Source: Agarivorans sp. Alg241-V36 (GTDB lineage: Bacteria; Pseudomonadota; Gammaproteobacteria; Enterobacterales; Celerinatantimonadaceae). From it: 64,000 bases of DNA. The stretch covers positions 62,001 through 126,000 of the forward strand of contig NZ_UNRE01000010.1 in assembly GCF_900537085.1 (NCBI RefSeq), in the 5' to 3' direction. Both the position numbers and the translations under genes were made by a program. Under the pieces are notes generated by a model that saw only the letters and a list, made by a program, of their open reading frames with translations, was not told the origin of the DNA and did not search any database. Below are positions 19,621-28,743 of the stretch, one piece after another; the stretch's first letter is position 1, and each line of letters starts with the position of its first letter.

Positions 19621-20695
19621 TGCGAAACAAAAAAAATTGTTAGTGATGGCGGGTGGCACTGGTGGTCATGTATTCCCTGGTTTGGCAGTGGCTGACAAAC
19701 TGGCCGCAGAAGGTTGGGATGTATCGTGGCTAGGCACTGCTGAGCGTATGGAAGCCCAATTGGTACCTAAACATGGTTATCCCATCGATTTCATCAGCAT
19801 TAAAGGCGTTCGCGGAAACGGCTTACTGCGCAAGCTAGCTGCACCGTTTAAATTGCTTAACGCAGTACGCCAAGCTCGAGTAGTCATTAAGCGTTACCAG
19901 CCGGACGTTGTATTAGGTATGGGCGGATTTGCTAGTGGCCCAGGTGGTATTGCTGCATGGTTGCTTGGTAAACCTCTGGTGTTGCATGAGCAAAATGCAG
20001 CAGCAGGCCTTACCAACAAAATGTTAAGTAAAATTGCCAGTAAAGTGCTAATGGCTTTCCCTGGAGCTTTAGATAAAGCCGAGGTGGTGGGTAATCCGGT
20101 TCGTGAGTCGGTATTAGCATTAGATGAAAAGACTGAAAGCGATTCAGCCAGCTTTAACTTGTTGGTCATCGGCGGAAGTTTGGGTGCTCAAGTGTTCAAT
20201 GAGCAGTTGGCCGAAGGCATTAAACAAAGCCAACTGGATTTAAACATATGGCACCAAGCCGGTAAAAATAAACACAGCAGTGCAGTGGATGCGTATCGAT
20301 TGCATGAACTTGATAAAAATTTGAGCGAAGCACCTAAAATTGTCGAATTTATTGATGACATGGCAGCAGCGTATCAATGGTCAGATGTGATACTCTGTCG
20401 CGCTGGCGCGCTAACGGTGTCAGAGGTGGCTGCAGCGGGTATTCCGGCTATTTTTGTGCCACTACCTTACGCCGTTGATGATCATCAAACCAAAAATGCA
20501 CAATTTTTGGTAAAAGCGGGTGCCGCGCGTTTGTTAAAACAAACAGAATTTACGCCGCAAAATATTGCTGTAGTACTAAATGAATTTGCTGATCCTGTAT
20601 TGCGTTTGTCTTGTGCTCGCAATGCACGAAAGCAGGCAACCACCGATGCTACCGAAAAAGTAGCAGCGGTATGCCAAGCGTTAATTAAAGAGTAG
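19613..20695 (+). CDS. murG: Lipid II synthase MurG (N-acetylglucosaminyltransferase)
   Basis: Transfers GlcNAc from UDP-GlcNAc to lipid I at the inner face of the membrane. The 360-residue GT28 protein has the glycine-rich loop [38 protein letters not shown] and the C-terminal [18 protein letters not shown]-binding region. I placed the start at ATG 19613, six bases after AGAGAG, giving an eight-base overlap with ftsW. Other in-frame ATGs lie at 19607 and 19562. Confidence 0.94.
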   Translation: MVNAKQKKLLVMAGGTGGHVFPGLAVADKLAAEGWDVSWLGTAERMEAQLVPKHGYPIDFISIKGVRGNGLLRKLAAPFKLLNAVRQARVVIKRYQPDVVLGMGGFASGPGGIAAWLLGKPLVLHEQNAAAGLTNKMLSKIASKVLMAFPGALDKAEVVGNPVRESVLALDEKTESDSASFNLLVIGGSLGAQVFNEQLAEGIKQSQLDLNIWHQAGKNKHSSAVDAYRLHELDKNLSEAPKIVEFIDDMAAAYQWSDVILCRAGALTVSEVAAAGIPAIFVPLPYAVDDHQTKNAQFLVKAGAARLLKQTEFTPQNIAVVLNEFADPVLRLSCARNARKQATTDATEKVAAVCQALIKE

Positions 20696-20699
20696 TTAG

Positions 20700-22154
20700 A
20701 TGAGTAAAGTTGAGTTAGCCAAATTACGAACCATGATTCCTGAAATGCGCAAAGTGAAGCGAATTCACTTTGTGGGAATTGGTGGTGCCGGCATGGGCGG
20801 CATCGCGGAAGTATTGGCTAATGAGGGTTACCAAATCTCGGGTTCAGACCAAGCTGCAAATGCTATGACAGAACGCTTGCAAGGCGTTGGTGCCGAGGTG
20901 TTTTTTGAGCACAGTGAAAGCAACATTGTTGGTGCCAATGTGGTGGTGGTATCTACCGCTATTAAAGACGATAACCCAGAAGTGCAAGCTGCTAGAGCTG
21001 CGCGTATTCCAGTGGTGCGCCGCGCAGAAATGCTGGCTGAACTGATGCGTTACCGCCATGGCGTTGCCGTAGCGGGTACTCACGGTAAAACCACTACAAC
21101 CAGCTTAATTGCTAGTATCTACGGCCAAGCTGAGTTGGACCCGACTTTTGTGATTGGCGGCCTATTGAATAGCGCCGGCACCAATGCTCGCTTAGGTAAC
21201 AGCCGTTACCTCATTGCAGAAGCTGACGAAAGTGATGCGTCCTTTTTGCATTTGCAGCCAATGGTTGCAGTAGTGACCAATGTGGAACCCGACCACATGG
21301 AAACTTACGGTGGCGACGAAGCTCAACTTCACGCGACCTTCATCGATTTCTTACATAACTTGCCATTTTACGGAGTGGCGGTGATGTGTATTGACGACCC
21401 AGGTGTGCAGGCTTTACTGCCACAAATTGGTCGTCAAATTATTACCTATGGCTTCTCTGAAGAAGCCGACGTGCGGATTACTCAATTCTCCCAACAAGGC
21501 GATCGCTGCTCCTTCACTGTTGACCGCAAGGGCTGTGAGTTGCTGGATATTTCACTCAATATGCCGGGTGAGCACAATGCCTTAAATGCCGCTGCTGCAA
21601 TTGCGGTAGCCAGTGAAGATGGCATTGAAGATGCCGCGATTGTTGAAGCGCTAACTGCCTTTGCCGGAATTGGTCGACGCTTCCAGCAATATGGCGAGTT
21701 TGAGACGGGAAATGGTTCAGCACTGTTGGTTGATGACTACGGACATCACCCAACCGAAGTGCTGGCAACGGTTAAAGCGGCTCGAGCTGCGTGGCCAGAG
21801 CGCCGTCTGGTTATGGCGTTCCAACCACATCGCTATTCTCGTACGCGTGATTTATATGAAGACTTTGTTGAGGTATTAGCTCAGGTAGACAGTTTATTAC
21901 TGCTTGAGGTGTATTCAGCCGGTGAAGAAGTAATAGCAGGTGCAGATAGTCGCGCATTGTGTCGAAGCCTACGCCAACGTGGTTTAGAGCCAATTTACGT
22001 TAAACAGCCCAGTGAGCTTAACGGTTTACTGGCGGAAGTTATTGAAGATGGCGATGTGGTGTTAACTCAAGGCGCGGGCAATATTGGTGTATTGGCTCGT
22101 CAGCTAGGTGAGTTGCAGTTAAACGTTAGCAAGCTTAAAGGTAGTGAAGGTTAA
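20700..22154 (+). CDS. murC: UDP-MurNAc:L-alanine ligase MurC
   Basis: The first amino-acid-adding enzyme of peptidoglycan synthesis. The 484-residue protein has an N-terminal UDP-MurNAc-binding Rossmann domain ([17 protein letters not shown]), the ATP loop [11 protein letters not shown], the [10 protein letters not shown] segment and a C-terminal [10 protein letters not shown] and FQPHRYSRT region. It starts four bases after murG and overlaps ddlB as TAATG. Confidence 0.97.
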   Translation: MSKVELAKLRTMIPEMRKVKRIHFVGIGGAGMGGIAEVLANEGYQISGSDQAANAMTERLQGVGAEVFFEHSESNIVGANVVVVSTAIKDDNPEVQAARAARIPVVRRAEMLAELMRYRHGVAVAGTHGKTTTTSLIASIYGQAELDPTFVIGGLLNSAGTNARLGNSRYLIAEADESDASFLHLQPMVAVVTNVEPDHMETYGGDEAQLHATFIDFLHNLPFYGVAVMCIDDPGVQALLPQIGRQIITYGFSEEADVRITQFSQQGDRCSFTVDRKGCELLDISLNMPGEHNALNAAAAIAVASEDGIEDAAIVEALTAFAGIGRRFQQYGEFETGNGSALLVDDYGHHPTEVLATVKAARAAWPERRLVMAFQPHRYSRTRDLYEDFVEVLAQVDSLLLLEVYSAGEEVIAGADSRALCRSLRQRGLEPIYVKQPSELNGLLAEVIEDGDVVLTQGAGNIGVLARQLGELQLNVSKLKGSEG

Positions 22155-23077
22155 TGGCGAGTTTACGAATGAATCGAGTAGCAGTGCTGTATGGCGGCGA
22201 TTCAGCTGAGCGTGAAGTGTCTTTAAAGTCTGGTAGCGCAGTGCTATCGGGTTTGCTGCGTGCTGGCATTAATGCAGAAGGTGTAGATACCAAAGGTTTC
22301 GACTTAAACCTGCTTAAGCAGAAAAAATATAGCCATGTATTCATTGCCTTGCATGGTCGAGGTGGCGAAGACGGCACCTTACAAGGTGCGCTTGAATACT
22401 TAGGTTTGCCTTACACCGGCAGCCGAGTGCTGGGTTCGGCTTTGGCCATGGACAAAATTCGTTGTAAACAAATTTGGCAGAATATTGGTTTACCTACGGC
22501 GGCTTACGCGATTGTAGAGCAAGATAGCTACATGCCGGAGGATGCGGTTGAAATTTTGGCCAAGCTGTCGGGTGAGGTGATTGTTAAGCCTGCGTTAGAG
22601 GGCTCTAGCATTGGCATGGCAAAAGCGGATAGCGCTGAGCAATTACAAGAAGCCATTGAAAATGCCTTTGAGTACGACACAAGAGTATTGATTGAACAAT
22701 GGATTACTGGTGCTGAATATACGGTATCGATTGTAGGTGGCACGGTAATGCCTTCGATAAGAATGCAAACGCCACATAGCTTTTACGATTACAGCGCGAA
22801 GTATCAAAGTAGTTCAACCGAGTATTTCTGTCCAAGTGGCTTAAGCGATGAGCAAGAAGCCCAGTTAGCCGAAATAGCCTTAAAAGCATTTAAGTCGGTG
22901 GATTGTGAAGGTTGGGGCCGAGTTGATTTTATGGCTGACCAACAAGGTAATTGGTATTTATTGGAAGTGAATACTTCGCCGGGCATGACAGAGAAAAGCT
23001 TAGTGCCAATGGCTGCTAAGCAATATGGTTTGAGCTTTGACCAGCTGGTTGTCAGCATTTTGGATTTGGCGCACTAG
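22154..23077 (+). CDS. ddlB: D-alanine-D-alanine ligase
   Basis: An ATP-grasp enzyme that makes the D-Ala-D-Ala dipeptide used by MurF. The 307-residue protein has VLYGGDSAEREVSLKSG, HGRGGEDGTLQG, KPALEGSSIGM and the ATP-Mg motif VNTSPGMTEKSL. Its place between murC and ftsQ is that of E. coli ddlB. The start overlaps the murC stop. Confidence 0.96.
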   Translation: MASLRMNRVAVLYGGDSAEREVSLKSGSAVLSGLLRAGINAEGVDTKGFDLNLLKQKKYSHVFIALHGRGGEDGTLQGALEYLGLPYTGSRVLGSALAMDKIRCKQIWQNIGLPTAAYAIVEQDSYMPEDAVEILAKLSGEVIVKPALEGSSIGMAKADSAEQLQEAIENAFEYDTRVLIEQWITGAEYTVSIVGGTVMPSIRMQTPHSFYDYSAKYQSSSTEYFCPSGLSDEQEAQLAEIALKAFKSVDCEGWGRVDFMADQQGNWYLLEVNTSPGMTEKSLVPMAAKQYGLSFDQLVVSILDLAH

Positions 23078-23079
23078 TC

Positions 23080-23835
23080 ATGACGCTAAGTGACCAGCAA
23101 AAGCAGCGAGCAAGCTATTGGGCTGGAGTAGGATTTTTTTGTGTAGTGCTGCTGAGTTTAGCTTATGCCGTGCACTCGGTTTATAGCTCATTCAGCGATA
23201 AACAGCTTAGCCCAATGACTAGGTTATTGGTGTCGGGTAAACGTGATTACGTACTCGACCAAGAGTTGCAGCAAAGCTTAGCGGCTTTGCCAGAAGCGGG
23301 TAACTTTTTTAGCCTTGACGTTTCAGAGGTTAAGTTGGCCTTGGAGCAGTTGCCTTGGGTTAAGCAGGTAACCGTTCGCAAGCAATGGCCGGATAAGTTA
23401 TCGATTGCTTTGCAAGAACAAGAAGTAGTAGCGCGTTGGAATAACGCAGCTTTGCTTAATCGGCAAGGGCAAATATTTGAAGCGCCACAGCAGCGAGTGA
23501 CTAAAGCTTTGGCTTCGCTCAGTGGGCCCGATGAGCAGGCTGAATCGGTGTTAAGAACTTTTCGCCAGCTTCAGCAGGTGTTGCAAGCTCGCCAGTTAAG
23601 CATCGTTAGCTTGGCATTAAATGAGCGCCATGCTTGGAAAGTAGAGTTAGCCAGCGGAATGGTGTTGAAGCTAGGCAAAGAAGATAAGCTCAATCGCATT
23701 GAGCGTTTTGTATCGGTATACCCGAGATTAAAACCTAATGCGGTAGATTATATAGATTTACGCTATGACACTGGTTTTGCAGTGGGATGGAAGAAACAGG
23801 AAGGTTTGGCAATAGATGACCAAAGTAACGGATAG
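23080..23835 (+). CDS. ftsQ: Cell division protein FtsQ
   Basis: A 251-residue bitopic divisome protein with a transmembrane helix at about 13-34 (GVGFFCVVLLSLAYAVHSVY). It is followed by a POTRA domain (about 43-112, including NFFSLDVSEVKLALEQLPWVKQ) and the beta domain ending in the IDLRYDTGFAVGWK segment. FtsQ recruits FtsB and FtsL. It starts two bases after ddlB and overlaps ftsA by 20 bases. Confidence 0.95.
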   Translation: MTLSDQQKQRASYWAGVGFFCVVLLSLAYAVHSVYSSFSDKQLSPMTRLLVSGKRDYVLDQELQQSLAALPEAGNFFSLDVSEVKLALEQLPWVKQVTVRKQWPDKLSIALQEQEVVARWNNAALLNRQGQIFEAPQQRVTKALASLSGPDEQAESVLRTFRQLQQVLQARQLSIVSLALNERHAWKVELASGMVLKLGKEDKLNRIERFVSVYPRLKPNAVDYIDLRYDTGFAVGWKKQEGLAIDDQSNG

Positions 23836-25072
23836 AAAACTGATAGTTGGCCTCGATATTGGTAGCGCCAAAATCACCGCTTTAATCGGCGAGATTTTGC
23901 CTAGCAACGAGATGAGCATTATCGGTGTAGGAAGTCATCCGGCTAAAGGTATGGATAAAGGTGGCGTAAACGACCTTGATTCTGTAGTGAAAACGGTTCA
24001 GCGCGCCTTGCAAGAAGCGGAGCTAATGGCCGACTGCAAAATTAGTTCTGTTTATTTAGGTGTTTCTGGCCGCCATATCCGTTGCTTGAACGAAAAGGGC
24101 ATGGTGCCAATCAGCGACGAAGAAGTGACACAGGATGACGTGGACAACGCCATCCATACGGCAAAGTCGGTAAAGCTGCCTGATGAACACCGTATTTTGC
24201 ATGTATTGCCGCAAGAGTTTGCTATTGATTTCCAAGAAGGTATTAAAAACCCAATTGGCTTGTCGGGTGTGCGGATGGAAGCCAAAGTGCATTTAATCGC
24301 TTGCCATAACGACATGGTTAAAAACATTGTTAAGTGTGTAGAGCGCTGCGACTTAAAAGTAGACCAGTTAATCTTCTCGGCTTTGGCTTCAAGTTATGCC
24401 GTGTTAACTGATGACGAGAAAGAACTCGGTGTGTGTGTAGTAGATATTGGTTCAGGGACCATGGACATTGCGGTATACACCAGTGGTGCACTGCGCCACA
24501 CCTCGGTAGTACCATTTGCAGGTAATTCGGTTACACGAGATATTGCCACGGTATTTGGTACTCCGCTAAATGACGCAGAAGCGGTTAAGGTACGTTATGG
24601 CTGTGCGCTAGGCAGCATGGTAAGCCGCGACGATACCATTGAAGTACCAAGTGTTGGCGGAAGACCTTCACGCAGTTTGCAGCGACAAACACTCGCGGAG
24701 GTTATTGAGCCTCGTTATAGCGAATTGTTTGGCATGATCAAAACCAAACTCGATGAGCTAACTGAAGACTTGCAAGCTCAGGGAACTAAGTTGCAGCTAG
24801 GTGCTGGTGTAGTACTTACTGGCGGCGCGGCCCAGATAGAAGGCGTGGTTGAATGCGCCGAAAAGATTTTACAATGTCAGGTTAGGGTTGGCTCGGCCAA
24901 CAATGTGGCTGGCCTGACAGAATACGTACAAGCACCAACTTACTCAACAGCAGTAGGTTTGTTGCATTACGGAATGGAAAACCAAAGTGAAAAACCAATT
25001 GAAGTGAAAAACATTAGTAGTGTTCGCAATATCGCAAAGCGATTACACAGTTGGTTTAAGGGTGAATTTTAG
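23816..25072 (+). CDS. ftsA: Cell division protein FtsA
   Basis: An actin-like ATPase that tethers FtsZ filaments to the membrane. The 418-residue protein has VGLDIGSAKITALIGE (phosphate 1), the VDIGSGTMDIAVY loop, LTGGAAQIEG (adenosine motif), and a C-terminal amphipathic helix (IAKRLHSWFKGEF) for membrane binding. The start lies 20 bases inside the end of ftsQ. Confidence 0.97.
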   Translation: MTKVTDRKLIVGLDIGSAKITALIGEILPSNEMSIIGVGSHPAKGMDKGGVNDLDSVVKTVQRALQEAELMADCKISSVYLGVSGRHIRCLNEKGMVPISDEEVTQDDVDNAIHTAKSVKLPDEHRILHVLPQEFAIDFQEGIKNPIGLSGVRMEAKVHLIACHNDMVKNIVKCVERCDLKVDQLIFSALASSYAVLTDDEKELGVCVVDIGSGTMDIAVYTSGALRHTSVVPFAGNSVTRDIATVFGTPLNDAEAVKVRYGCALGSMVSRDDTIEVPSVGGRPSRSLQRQTLAEVIEPRYSELFGMIKTKLDELTEDLQAQGTKLQLGAGVVLTGGAAQIEGVVECAEKILQCQVRVGSANNVAGLTEYVQAPTYSTAVGLLHYGMENQSEKPIEVKNISSVRNIAKRLHSWFKGEF

Positions 25073-25110
25073 TTTTTGCTAAGTAGCGAAAATCAAGCGG
25101 AGAGAGAACT

Positions 25111-26262
25111 ATGTTTGAGATTATGGACAGTCATACCGATGAAGCGGTAATTAAAGTTGTAGGTGTGGGCGGTGGCGGCGGTAACGCTGTTGAGCACATG
25201 GTTGCACAATCAATTGAGGGTGTAGAGTTTATCACCATTAATACCGATGCCCAGGCATTGCGTAATTCTGGGGCAGACAATACCTTGCAAATTGGTGGCG
25301 CTATCACCAAGGGTTTAGGTGCTGGTGCTAACCCTGAAGTTGGGCGTGAAGCAGCAATGGAAGATCGCGATGCGATTATGAGCCAGCTGCAAGGTGCCGA
25401 TATGGTATTTATTGCCGCTGGCATGGGCGGTGGCACGGGTACTGGTGCTGCACCAGTGGTTGCAGAAGTAGCAAAAGAATTGGGTGTTCTTACTGTTGCT
25501 GTTGTAACTAAACCGTTTGGTTTTGAGGGTAAAAAGCGTACTAGCTATGCTCAGCAAGGTATTGAGCAGCTGAGTAAAAACGTTGATTCTTTGATTACAA
25601 TTCCAAATGACAAGTTGTTAAAGGTATTGGGTCGAGGTGTCTCTTTACTTGATGCATTTAAAGCGGCAAATAACGTGCTGCTTGGTGCTGTACAAGGTAT
25701 TGCAGAGCTAATCACGCGCCCAGGTTTAATCAACGTGGATTTCGCCGATGTTCGCACGGTAATGCGTGAAATGGGTACAGCAATGATGGGTACCGGGATC
25801 GCGTCAGGTGAAGATCGCGCTGAAGAAGCAGCAGAGCTTGCTATCTCTAGCCCATTACTGGAAGACGTTGATTTAGCTGGTGCCCGCGGTATCTTAGTTA
25901 ATATCACTGCTGGTTTTGATATGAGCATCGAAGAATTTGAAACCGTAGGTAATGCGGTTAAAGGTTTTGCTTCAGAGAATGCAACGGTAGTGGTTGGTGC
26001 GGTAATCGACCCAGAAATGAGTGATGAATTGCGTGTAACGGTAGTTGCTACCGGTATTGGCGCAGAGCGTCGCCCAGATATTTCTATCGTTAAACCTCAG
26101 CAACAAGCAGTAAATGCTGAGCCAGTTGCTCGCACTGCGCCTATGGATTCAGCGCCAATGGTTGAAGAGCCTGCAGCCGTTGTGAATGCAGAGCCGCGCA
26201 ATACCGCGGGTGATGGCGACTATTTAGACATCCCAGCATTTTTGCGTCGCCAAGCAGATTAA
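25111..26262 (+). CDS. ftsZ: Cell division protein FtsZ
   Basis: The tubulin-like GTPase that forms the Z ring. The 383-residue protein has the tubulin signature GGGTGTG at about 108-114, the nucleotide-binding [16 protein letters not shown] segment and the T7 loop [12 protein letters not shown] variable linker at about 318-368 separates the core from the C-terminal peptide [14 protein letters not shown], which in the family binds FtsA, ZipA and ZapD. AGAGAGA precedes the ATG. zapD is also in the window (32135-32875). Confidence 0.98.
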   Translation: MFEIMDSHTDEAVIKVVGVGGGGGNAVEHMVAQSIEGVEFITINTDAQALRNSGADNTLQIGGAITKGLGAGANPEVGREAAMEDRDAIMSQLQGADMVFIAAGMGGGTGTGAAPVVAEVAKELGVLTVAVVTKPFGFEGKKRTSYAQQGIEQLSKNVDSLITIPNDKLLKVLGRGVSLLDAFKAANNVLLGAVQGIAELITRPGLINVDFADVRTVMREMGTAMMGTGIASGEDRAEEAAELAISSPLLEDVDLAGARGILVNITAGFDMSIEEFETVGNAVKGFASENATVVVGAVIDPEMSDELRVTVVATGIGAERRPDISIVKPQQQAVNAEPVARTAPMDSAPMVEEPAAVVNAEPRNTAGDGDYLDIPAFLRRQAD

Positions 26263-26296
26263 TCTGTTAGGAAATGGTGAAGTTTTAGACAAAAGT

Positions 26297-26326
26297 TTGT
26301 GATGTGTCTCAAACTTATGTTAAGAT
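26297..26326 (+). promoter_or_regulatory. Putative lpxC promoter with overlapping inverted repeat
   Basis: TTGTGA (26297-26302) and TAAGAT (26321-26326) are 18 bases apart, an acceptable sigma-70 pair 46 bases before lpxC. A perfect 7-bp inverted repeat, AAGTTTG (26293-26299) and CAAACTT (26310-26316), overlaps the -35 box and spacer. This arrangement could be an operator or a weak ftsZ terminator without a T-run. Confidence 0.45.
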
Positions 26327-26371
26327 GTCCGACCATATCTAGTTTATTGGTCGTAAAGCAGAGGAATTTTT

Positions 26372-27289
26372 ATGCTTAAACAACGGACTCTTGAAAAGTC
26401 AGTACAAGCGACAGGGATCGGTTTGCATTCCGGGCACAAGGTCACCATGGTCTTACGTCCTGCACCTGCAAATACAGGTATCCTGTTTAACCGTACCGAT
26501 CTCGATCCGGTTGTAACGATCCCTGCAAAAGCAGAGTTAGTGCGTGACACAATGTTATGTACTTGTCTTATCGACGATGCGGGTAACCGTATTTCAACGG
26601 TAGAGCACTTAATGGCTGCGGTTGCTGCGTTAGGCTTGGATAACTTGATTATTGACGTTGATGCTCCTGAGCTTCCGGTTATGGATGGTAGCTCAAGCCC
26701 GTTTGTATTCTTATTGCAATCGGCGGGTATTGAAGAGCAAGCTGCGGCGAAGAAATTCATTCGCATTAAACAGCCAATTCGTGTTGAACACGAAGATAAA
26801 TGGGCTGAGTTATTGCCGGGGAACGACGGGTTTACCATCGACTTCTCAATTGATTTTGACCACCCAGCAATGGAAGGTCGTAATCAATCTATCTCAATGA
26901 ATTTTTCAGCTGATAGCTTTGTAAAAGACATTAGTCGTGCCAGAACGTTTGGCTTTATGCGAGACATCGAGTATTTGCAATCGAAGAACTTAGCCCTAGG
27001 TGGCAGTTTAGAAAATGCAGTAGTGCTAGATGAATATCGTATTCTTAACGAAGATGGTCTTCGTTATGACGACGAGTTTGTTAAGCATAAGCTGTTAGAT
27101 GCAGTGGGCGATTTGTACATGGCGGGACTACCCATCCTAGGTCATTTACGTGCTCACAAATCAGGTCATGCGCTAAATAATAACTTAGTGCGTGCAATGC
27201 TTGAGCAACAACATGCTTGGGAAATTGTCACTTTCGAAGACAAAGCCGAAGCTCCAGCTGCATACCAACAACCGGTATTCAGTTTCTAA
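26372..27289 (+). CDS. lpxC: UDP-3-O-acyl-N-acetylglucosamine deacetylase LpxC
   Basis: The zinc-dependent committed step of lipid A synthesis. The 305-residue protein starts [20 protein letters not shown] and has the zinc-site segment [13 protein letters not shown], the [11 protein letters not shown] region with a further His and Asp ligand, and the catalytic [14 protein letters not shown] histidine. It ends the dcw-lpxC block, as in E. coli. Family knowledge: LpxC is degraded by FtsH and YciM/LapB to balance lipid A. Confidence 0.97.
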   Translation: MLKQRTLEKSVQATGIGLHSGHKVTMVLRPAPANTGILFNRTDLDPVVTIPAKAELVRDTMLCTCLIDDAGNRISTVEHLMAAVAALGLDNLIIDVDAPELPVMDGSSSPFVFLLQSAGIEEQAAAKKFIRIKQPIRVEHEDKWAELLPGNDGFTIDFSIDFDHPAMEGRNQSISMNFSADSFVKDISRARTFGFMRDIEYLQSKNLALGGSLENAVVLDEYRILNEDGLRYDDEFVKHKLLDAVGDLYMAGLPILGHLRAHKSGHALNNNLVRAMLEQQHAWEIVTFEDKAEAPAAYQQPVFSF

Positions 27290-27303
27290 ATAAAAATATT
27301 GTC

Positions 27304-27340
27304 GGCGCTGACTACCTCTCTCCGCTCAGCGCCGCTAATT
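27304..27340 (+). terminator. Probable lpxC terminator overlapping the dciA 3' end
   Basis: GGCGCTGA (27304-27311) pairs perfectly with TCAGCGCC (27326-27333) across a 14-base loop, followed by GCTAATTTTT. It lies just after lpxC and extends into the convergent dciA gene. The large loop makes efficiency uncertain. Confidence 0.5.
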
Positions 27341-27767
27341 TTTCTAGCTTTTCCCTCAGTTCATCCGGTACGTGTTTCGCTAATTCTGTGATATGTTTGG
27401 CTGCTTGAGTGCTTAGCTGGCGTTTTCCAGTGCTTTTTTCCTCAGCTTCTGGTTTAATGTTTTTCAATTCGGGATTTATTTTAAGTTCCAAACTGACAAC
27501 CCCTGGTATGGCTTTACGAAGCTCACTTAACAGATCGAAACGAAACTGTTTTAAGCGAGTTAACCAAGCTGAACTAGGCGCCTCGATAATAGCGACTCCT
27601 TGACGCATATTAACGATACGGCATTGCTGTAGTTTGTAGCGTGCCAAAATTTCACCACCCAGTTGTTGTAACTGAACGCGTTGCTGCAGTGGTTGTTCGA
27701 TTTTTGCGAACTGTTTCTGATGAAATAAGCGCTCTATCGAAATGGGTTGGTGCTGTCGTTTGGACAT
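27312..27767 (-). CDS. dciA: DciA-type replicative helicase loader (DUF721)
   Basis: A 151-residue protein starting MSKRQHQPISIERLF. It has a DUF721 domain (about 8-105, with LQQCRIVNMRQGVAIIEAPSSAW) and a basic C-terminal part. DciA loads the DnaB helicase in most bacteria; enterobacteria replaced it with phage-derived DnaC. Its position between lpxC and an M23 peptidase before secA matches Pseudomonas aeruginosa, as I recall it. I set the start at ATG 27767 because the upstream extension lacks similarity and would overlap the divergent gene. It is transcribed against both neighbours. Confidence 0.85.
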   Translation of the reverse strand: MSKRQHQPISIERLFHQKQFAKIEQPLQQRVQLQQLGGEILARYKLQQCRIVNMRQGVAIIEAPSSAWLTRLKQFRFDLLSELRKAIPGVVSLELKINPELKNIKPEAEEKSTGKRQLSTQAAKHITELAKHVPDELREKLEKLAALSGER

Positions 27768-27784
27768 AAGTTTAATAGTTAGGT

Positions 27785-28708
27785 ATGAAATTAACTTTAG
27801 TATACGCCCATAAAGGCGAGACAAGAACTGTTCGTTTAAATCCGCTACGTTTAGCGTGGTTTGCGTTTTTGTTGGTGTCACTTGTTTGCAGTATCGCCTT
27901 GTGGGGGGTACAGCAGTATCAAAACTTGGCCAAGCAGCAAACTCAGCTGTTATCGCAGTTGGATAGCTTGAAGGCTGAGCCTAAGCTAGAACAATTCGAA
28001 CAGCAGTTACGTCACCGTTATAGTCAGTTGGCGGTTAAAGTAGGCCAAATGCAGGTTGAGATGACTCGCCTTAATGCATTAGGCGCGCGCTTGATTGAAG
28101 ATACCGAGTTCGCTGCTGAATTTGATTTCGAATCAATACCGCCAATGGGCGGCCCGATGTTAGACATCGACGATACCAGCCATCAACCTGACAACCTGTT
28201 TTTAGACTTAACTTTGCTCGAACAGCAAGTAGAGGCTAAGAAAAAATCACTTAACCTGCTTGAATCTTGGCAACAAAGCCACCATCTAGTAAATAGTAGT
28301 TATATATCAGGTTGGCCAGCAAAAGGGCCGGGCATTTGGATTTCTTCGCCATTTGGTACCCGCATCGACCCTTTTACCAAGCGTAAAGCGCGCCATAAAG
28401 GCGTTGATATTGCCGGAAAAGAAGGAACCAAGATTCGTTCTGTAGGAGCCGGTGTAGTAGTTTGGGCAGGAAGTCGCTTTGGTTACGGTAACTTAGTTGA
28501 AATTGAGCATGGTAACGGGATGGTAACACGTTACGCGCATGCTAAAGCTGTATTAGTAAAAGAGGGTGATGTAGTAAGTAAAGGGGATGAGATTGCCTTA
28601 ATGGGCAGCACCGGCCGTTCTACCGGATCTCACGTACATTTTGAAGTGCTTAAAAATGGTCGTCCACTCAACCCCAGTAAGTTTATTTACCGCAAAGCCA
28701 GTGCCTAG
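27785..28708 (+). CDS. M23 family metallopeptidase, membrane-anchored
   Basis: A 307-residue envelope protein with an N-terminal membrane helix at about 24-43, a coiled-coil region at about 45-105 and a C-terminal LytM/M23 domain at about 175-300. The zinc-binding and catalytic residues are in HKGVDIAG, MVTRYAHAK and GRSTGSHVHFEV, so the active site looks intact and peptidoglycan endopeptidase activity is likely. It starts only 17 bases from the divergent dciA start. It occupies the place that secM has in E. coli, but has no SecM arrest motif. The exact role is unknown. Confidence 0.85.
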   Translation: MKLTLVYAHKGETRTVRLNPLRLAWFAFLLVSLVCSIALWGVQQYQNLAKQQTQLLSQLDSLKAEPKLEQFEQQLRHRYSQLAVKVGQMQVEMTRLNALGARLIEDTEFAAEFDFESIPPMGGPMLDIDDTSHQPDNLFLDLTLLEQQVEAKKKSLNLLESWQQSHHLVNSSYISGWPAKGPGIWISSPFGTRIDPFTKRKARHKGVDIAGKEGTKIRSVGAGVVVWAGSRFGYGNLVEIEHGNGMVTRYAHAKAVLVKEGDVVSKGDEIALMGSTGRSTGSHVHFEVLKNGRPLNPSKFIYRKASA

Positions 28709-28743
28709 AAAATTGGATTTCGTCTTAGCAAAAGTAGTTTTTC

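Noticed and set aside
27785-28708. The gene before secA as SecM
   Set aside because: The protein is an M23 peptidase with an intact zinc site. Its C terminus lacks the SecM arrest sequence pattern.
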